Position numbers and translations under genes: made by a program
Notes under the pieces: generated by a model
Databases searched by the model: none
Told to the model about the DNA's origin: nothing
The model's input: only the letters and a program-made list of their open reading frames with translations
Shown here: one piece after another, positions 5,594 to 5,622 of the stretch
Layout: each line of letters opens with the position of its first letter
How positions within the stretch are numbered: position 1 is the stretch's first letter
Assembly: GCA_027057985.1 (NCBI GenBank)
Contig: JALUTJ010000029.1
Coordinates: forward strand, 1-5,622
Direction: 5' to 3'
DNA length: 5,622 nucleotides
DNA from: Chromatiales bacterium
Lineage (GTDB): Bacteria > Pseudomonadota > Gammaproteobacteria > UBA6429 > Thiohalophilaceae

Positions 5594-5622
5594 CTGGTAA
5601 ATATTGGGGGTACTTTTAACTT

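Overview
The window reads as chromosomal DNA of a gammaproteobacterium that I cannot place more precisely. All genes lie on the minus strand, so transcription runs from high to low coordinates. Positions 1-4409 carry the classic block yebC - ruvC - ruvA - ruvB - ybgC - tolQ - tolR, an order shared by many gammaproteobacteria outside the enterics. The proteins match the Escherichia coli families closely in length and catalytic residues.

Layout from right to left. Positions 4573-5593 hold three small genes in visibly AT-rich DNA, with about 27-35% G+C in the 60-base rows I counted; one row in ruvB is about 63%. The first is an unrecognised ORF of about 102 codons that may continue past the window edge. 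The second is a 125-residue basic protein with the motif pattern of the Tse2 family of ADP-ribosyltransferase-like toxins. The third is an 84-residue, strongly acidic, mostly helical protein that resembles the immunity protein Tsi2. The last two form a tightly coupled toxin-immunity pair. A 163-base intergenic stretch with a possible promoter and a 9-bp inverted repeat leads to yebC. A strong hairpin terminator separates yebC from ruvC. The Holliday-junction genes ruvC, ruvA and ruvB follow with gaps of 8 and 9 bases, ruvB overlaps ybgC by 4 bases, and tolQ and the 5' part of tolR complete the window.

Functionally the core block joins a YebC/TACO1-type factor, the RuvABC Holliday-junction machinery, and the first genes of the Tol-Pal envelope system (a YbgC thioesterase, plus TolQ and TolR of the proton-driven inner-membrane motor). 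The accessory pair is the notable element. It looks like a Tse2/Tsi2-type module sitting next to housekeeping genes with no type VI secretion gene in view, so it may act as a resident toxin-antitoxin system or as an orphan effector-immunity pair. This assignment rests on motif recognition from memory, not on a database search.
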